Part shown: positions 19,798-21,186 of the stretch, in pieces
How positions within the stretch are numbered: the first letter of the stretch is position 1
How the letters are laid out: each line of letters opens with the position of its first letter
Source of the DNA: a virus
Reading direction: 5' to 3' (one strand)
Length of the DNA stretch: 21,186 nt
Virus record (IMG/VR): IMGVR_UViG_3300036830_000362
Coordinates: 1-21,186 of that record
Notes under the pieces: model-generated
Seen by the model: the letters and a program-made list of their open reading frames with translations, nothing else
Databases searched by the model: none
Told to the model about the DNA's origin: nothing
Translations under genes and position numbers: made by a program

Positions 19798-19880
19798 CGC
19801 TCGCATCGAAACACCCACCAAAGCACGACCCCGGCGAGAATGATTAGGTAGCCGACATTTTCAGGTGTCCACTCCTTCAC
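19794..19880 (-). CDS. 28-residue single-span membrane peptide
   Basis: From GTG 19880 the peptide reads VKEWTPENVGYLIILAGVVL then WWVFRCER: one membrane helix with a short positive tail. The GTG overlaps the upstream stop as GTGA, and GGAGG lies about seven bases upstream. Its stop TAG shares CTAG with the end of the HNH gene on the other strand. A longer frame upstream exists but lies inside the previous gene. The function is unknown; holin-like or host-membrane activity is possible. Confidence 0.5.
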   Translation of the reverse strand: MKEWTPENVGYLIILAGVVLWWVFRCER

Positions 19881-20059
19881 TTCTTCGCCTCCGCCTTCCA
19901 TGCGTTCACAATCAGCGAGCATGTGCTGAATCCTGCCGCCCACGCATTGACTAAAATAGTCAGTCCAGTCGCAAGCGGGTGACGCGACGGAAGCGCAAAA
20001 CAAAACGCAGCAGCCATGAAAGAATTCACAATTATGCAGACGAGTAAAAGTAAACTCAC
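19877..20059 (-). CDS. 60-residue protein with two membrane helices
   Basis: From GTG 20059 (GTGA overlap with the upstream stop, GGAGG ten bases upstream) it reads VSLLLLVCIIVNSFMAAAFC, then LPSRHPLATGLTILVNAWAA and ends SLIVNAWKAEAKK. Helices at about 1-23 and 30-54 are joined by a short polar loop, with a basic end. Size and topology fit a small two-span holin or anti-superinfection protein, but no lysis enzyme is nearby, so neither is established. Confidence 0.55.
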   Translation of the reverse strand: MSLLLLVCIIVNSFMAAAFCFALPSRHPLATGLTILVNAWAAGFSTCSLIVNAWKAEAKK

Positions 20060-20253
20060 GACTTCTTCGCCTCCACCTGGTACGGGGTGTAGTTCGGATT
20101 GCCGGAGTTCAGGCGGTTCAAAAGTTGACACGCCTTCGCCCATGTCAAAATGTGTTCGCCCGCGACGCCCGCGCCCAGCAGCATCAAAACTAGTTGGTAG
20201 TCTTCTCTGCTCATGGTGAGCACGACTTGTCCGTTCTGTTCGGAGTAGGCCAT
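20056..20253 (-). CDS. Small phage protein with an 'NRLNSGNPNYTPY' motif
   Basis: The 65-residue product begins MAYSEQNGQVVLTMSREDYQ, continues LVLMLLGAGVAGEHILTWAK and ends with NRLNSGNPNYTPYQVEAKKS. The 'l..l..a.G.........ll..lN..N.GNP..TPY' layout recurs in small phage proteins of unknown role. Its start forms TGATG with the upstream gene. The last codons (GGAGGCGAAGAAG, encoding EAKK) double as the ribosome site of the next gene. Confidence 0.65.
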   Translation of the reverse strand: MAYSEQNGQVVLTMSREDYQLVLMLLGAGVAGEHILTWAKACQLLNRLNSGNPNYTPYQVEAKKS

Positions 20254-20492
20254 CAGAGTTTTACTCCTATCAGAGCAGCCTGATGCTCATCAACGGATTC
20301 TCGCCACCGTGCTATCTCTTCTGGCGATGCGAGTCCAATCACGACAGAAAGAGGACGCCAAAAGAAGCCCACAGGAATGCCGCTCGCGTAGATGGTCACG
20401 CCAAAGGCCCACGATGTTTTCAGCGTGTACGAGACAGAGCCGATAAAGGATTGCTTATTGCCCTTGCGATCTATGACTGCTACTCGTTCCAT
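20253..20492 (-). CDS. Small protein of unknown function (79 residues)
   Basis: The product begins MERVAVIDRKGNKQSFIGSV, then SYTLKTSWAFGVTIYASGIP and VGFFWRPLSVVIGLASPEEI, and ends with a helix (ARWRESVDEHQAALIGVKL). It looks like a beta-rich domain with a C-terminal helix. The ATG has GGAGG nine bases upstream and lies inside the end of the zinc-ribbon gene (38-bp overlap). No family is recognised. Confidence 0.6.
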   Translation of the reverse strand: MERVAVIDRKGNKQSFIGSVSYTLKTSWAFGVTIYASGIPVGFFWRPLSVVIGLASPEEIARWRESVDEHQAALIGVKL

Positions 20493-20667
20493 CTCTCTTT
20501 TCCTCCAGCTTAAACGGCGTGCTCAACCCGCAGTGCTTGCACTCGATGACCACGTACTCACCGAATTTCTCGACCGAAGCGCCCGCCGGAAAGACTTCTC
20601 CGCAGTGCACGCACCTTGGCGGATTCGCGGTGGGGAAGTCGGCGATGGTGGCGGAAGGGGTGGTCAT
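20455..20667 (-). CDS. Small zinc-ribbon protein
   Basis: I start at ATG 20667 because it overlaps the upstream stop as ATGA; the frame extends further but that part lies inside the previous gene. The 70-residue product contains PRCVHCGEVFPAGASVEKFG and VVIECKHCGLSTPFKLEEK: two CxxC knuckles about 26 residues apart, a standard zinc ribbon. The tail is Ser/Lys-rich. It may bind nucleic acid or protein; nothing more specific can be said. Confidence 0.6.
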   Translation of the reverse strand: MTTPSATIADFPTANPPRCVHCGEVFPAGASVEKFGEYVVIECKHCGLSTPFKLEEKRDGTSSSHRSQGQ

Positions 20668-20939
20668 GCTTTCGACTCGCGAAAAGGAATTGGGTGACCA
20701 TTCAACTTGAGCCACAGAAGCTTCATTCCGGCGTAGTTCAAGCTGTCTCGAAAAACGTCAGGAACATCCAAGGCCGCGACCAACTCGGCGAAATCGATGT
20801 TTACGGGAATGCTCCACGGCGGCCCGATAGCAACGTCCTTACCGAAAAATTCAAAACCAACTTTTCCTCCCGAGTGCACTAGCACGCAGCTTTCGCCGCT
20901 CGCAGGGTCGGTGGTTTTATGCCAGTCAATTTGACTCAC
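20664..20939 (-). CDS. Small protein of unknown function (91 residues)
   Basis: The frame starts at GTG 20939 (GTGA overlap with the upstream gene) and begins MSQIDWHKTTDPASGESCVL, then VHSGGKVGFEFFGKDVAIGP, PWSIPVNIDFAELVAALDVP and a final KLNGHPIPFRESKA. It is mixed alpha/beta without signal or membrane segment. No family is recognised. The tight overlaps on both sides support it as a gene. Confidence 0.55.
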   Translation of the reverse strand: MSQIDWHKTTDPASGESCVLVHSGGKVGFEFFGKDVAIGPPWSIPVNIDFAELVAALDVPDVFRDSLNYAGMKLLWLKLNGHPIPFRESKA

Positions 20940-21186
20940 GTCGTCTCATTCCAGTTCCGCGGCTGCTCCTGCCGCAACGTCTTTGGCCCGCGGCTGCACA
21001 ACCGCAAGCGATCCCGCGCCGGGAGTACCGAAGGCAGCTCGTCGATCGGCGGACGCAGAGCTTCGGCCAGTTCTTCGAGCAACCTGCGCATGTCGGAAGC
21101 GTCTCGCACTCCGGTGCCGTCAGCGAGCTTGAGCACCGGGATCGCTTCGCCGGTTAGGATCAAGGCTGCGGAGATGTCGCGCCGGG
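20936..21186 (-). CDS. Partial protein of unknown function, N-terminus outside the window
   Basis: The frame is open to the right window edge and ends at TGA 20938-20936, giving at least 82 codons. It reads ISAALILTGEAIPVLKLADG, then TGVRDASDMRRLLEELAEAL and RPPIDELPSVLPARDR. It has a helical, acidic middle and a Gln/Arg/Asn-rich tail. A TTG at 21163 could start it, but the frame continues upstream without interruption. No motif is recognised. Confidence 0.5.
   Translation of the reverse strand, partial: RRDISAALILTGEAIPVLKLADGTGVRDASDMRRLLEELAEALRPPIDELPSVLPARDRLRLCSRGPKTLRQEQPRNWNETT

Noticed and set aside
1-21186. CRISPR array or insertion sequence
   Set aside because: No regularly spaced repeats of CRISPR type and no transposase or terminal repeats; the only recombinase is a small serine type without flanking target duplications.

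Overview
This window reads as part of a short-tailed (P22-like) temperate phage or prophage with high GC content. The host is probably an Acidobacteriota-type soil bacterium. That host call rests on one cargo gene built from GloVer-type repeats, which are common in Acidobacteriota and related phyla, and on general composition. No host gene or attachment site is visible, so a free phage contig, a prophage and a metagenomic fragment all remain possible.

Layout. (1) Positions 1-12492, minus strand, are the late head module. Read in the direction of transcription it holds a probable small terminase, the large terminase, several small unknown proteins, the portal, the scaffold and the P22-type coat. 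These are followed by a secreted beta-rich protein, a terminator, two small related proteins, a gp4-like head-tail adaptor, a second secreted beta-rich protein and a gp10-like head-closure protein cut by the window edge. This is the P22 order, but with two Sec-signal proteins and an opposite-strand mini-gene with a twin-arginine signal added. (2) Positions 12493-12755 have no gene but carry a dense cluster of TTGAAA hexamers, inverted repeats and a terminator. (3) Positions 12756-15026, minus strand, are an operon of very small genes, most joined by TGATG, ATGA or TTGA overlaps. They include a helix-turn-helix protein, a 33-residue CxxC protein, a secreted Cys-rich protein and a short serine recombinase. 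(4) Positions 15240-16472 hold the GloVer-repeat secreted protein, a likely moron, with hairpins downstream. (5) Positions 16835-16939 are a divergent control region: a 17-bp palindrome exactly fills the spacer of a rightward promoter, and a related half-site lies in the spacer of a leftward promoter. (6) Positions 16940-19797, plus strand, are early genes: a coiled-coil protein, a 61-residue protein, a candidate single-strand annealing protein, a YqaJ/lambda-type exonuclease, an unknown protein and an HNH nuclease. (7) Positions 19794-21186, minus strand, are a second run of overlapping small genes converging on the early operon, two of which encode tiny membrane proteins.

The terminase subunits, portal, scaffold, coat and gp4/gp10-like proteins would build and fill the head. 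The annealing-protein candidate and exonuclease would form a two-component recombination system. The operator region would separate early rightward from leftward transcription. Function calls come from motif and family recognition by eye; no database search was run. Several genes were found only because their starts and stops overlap neighbours.
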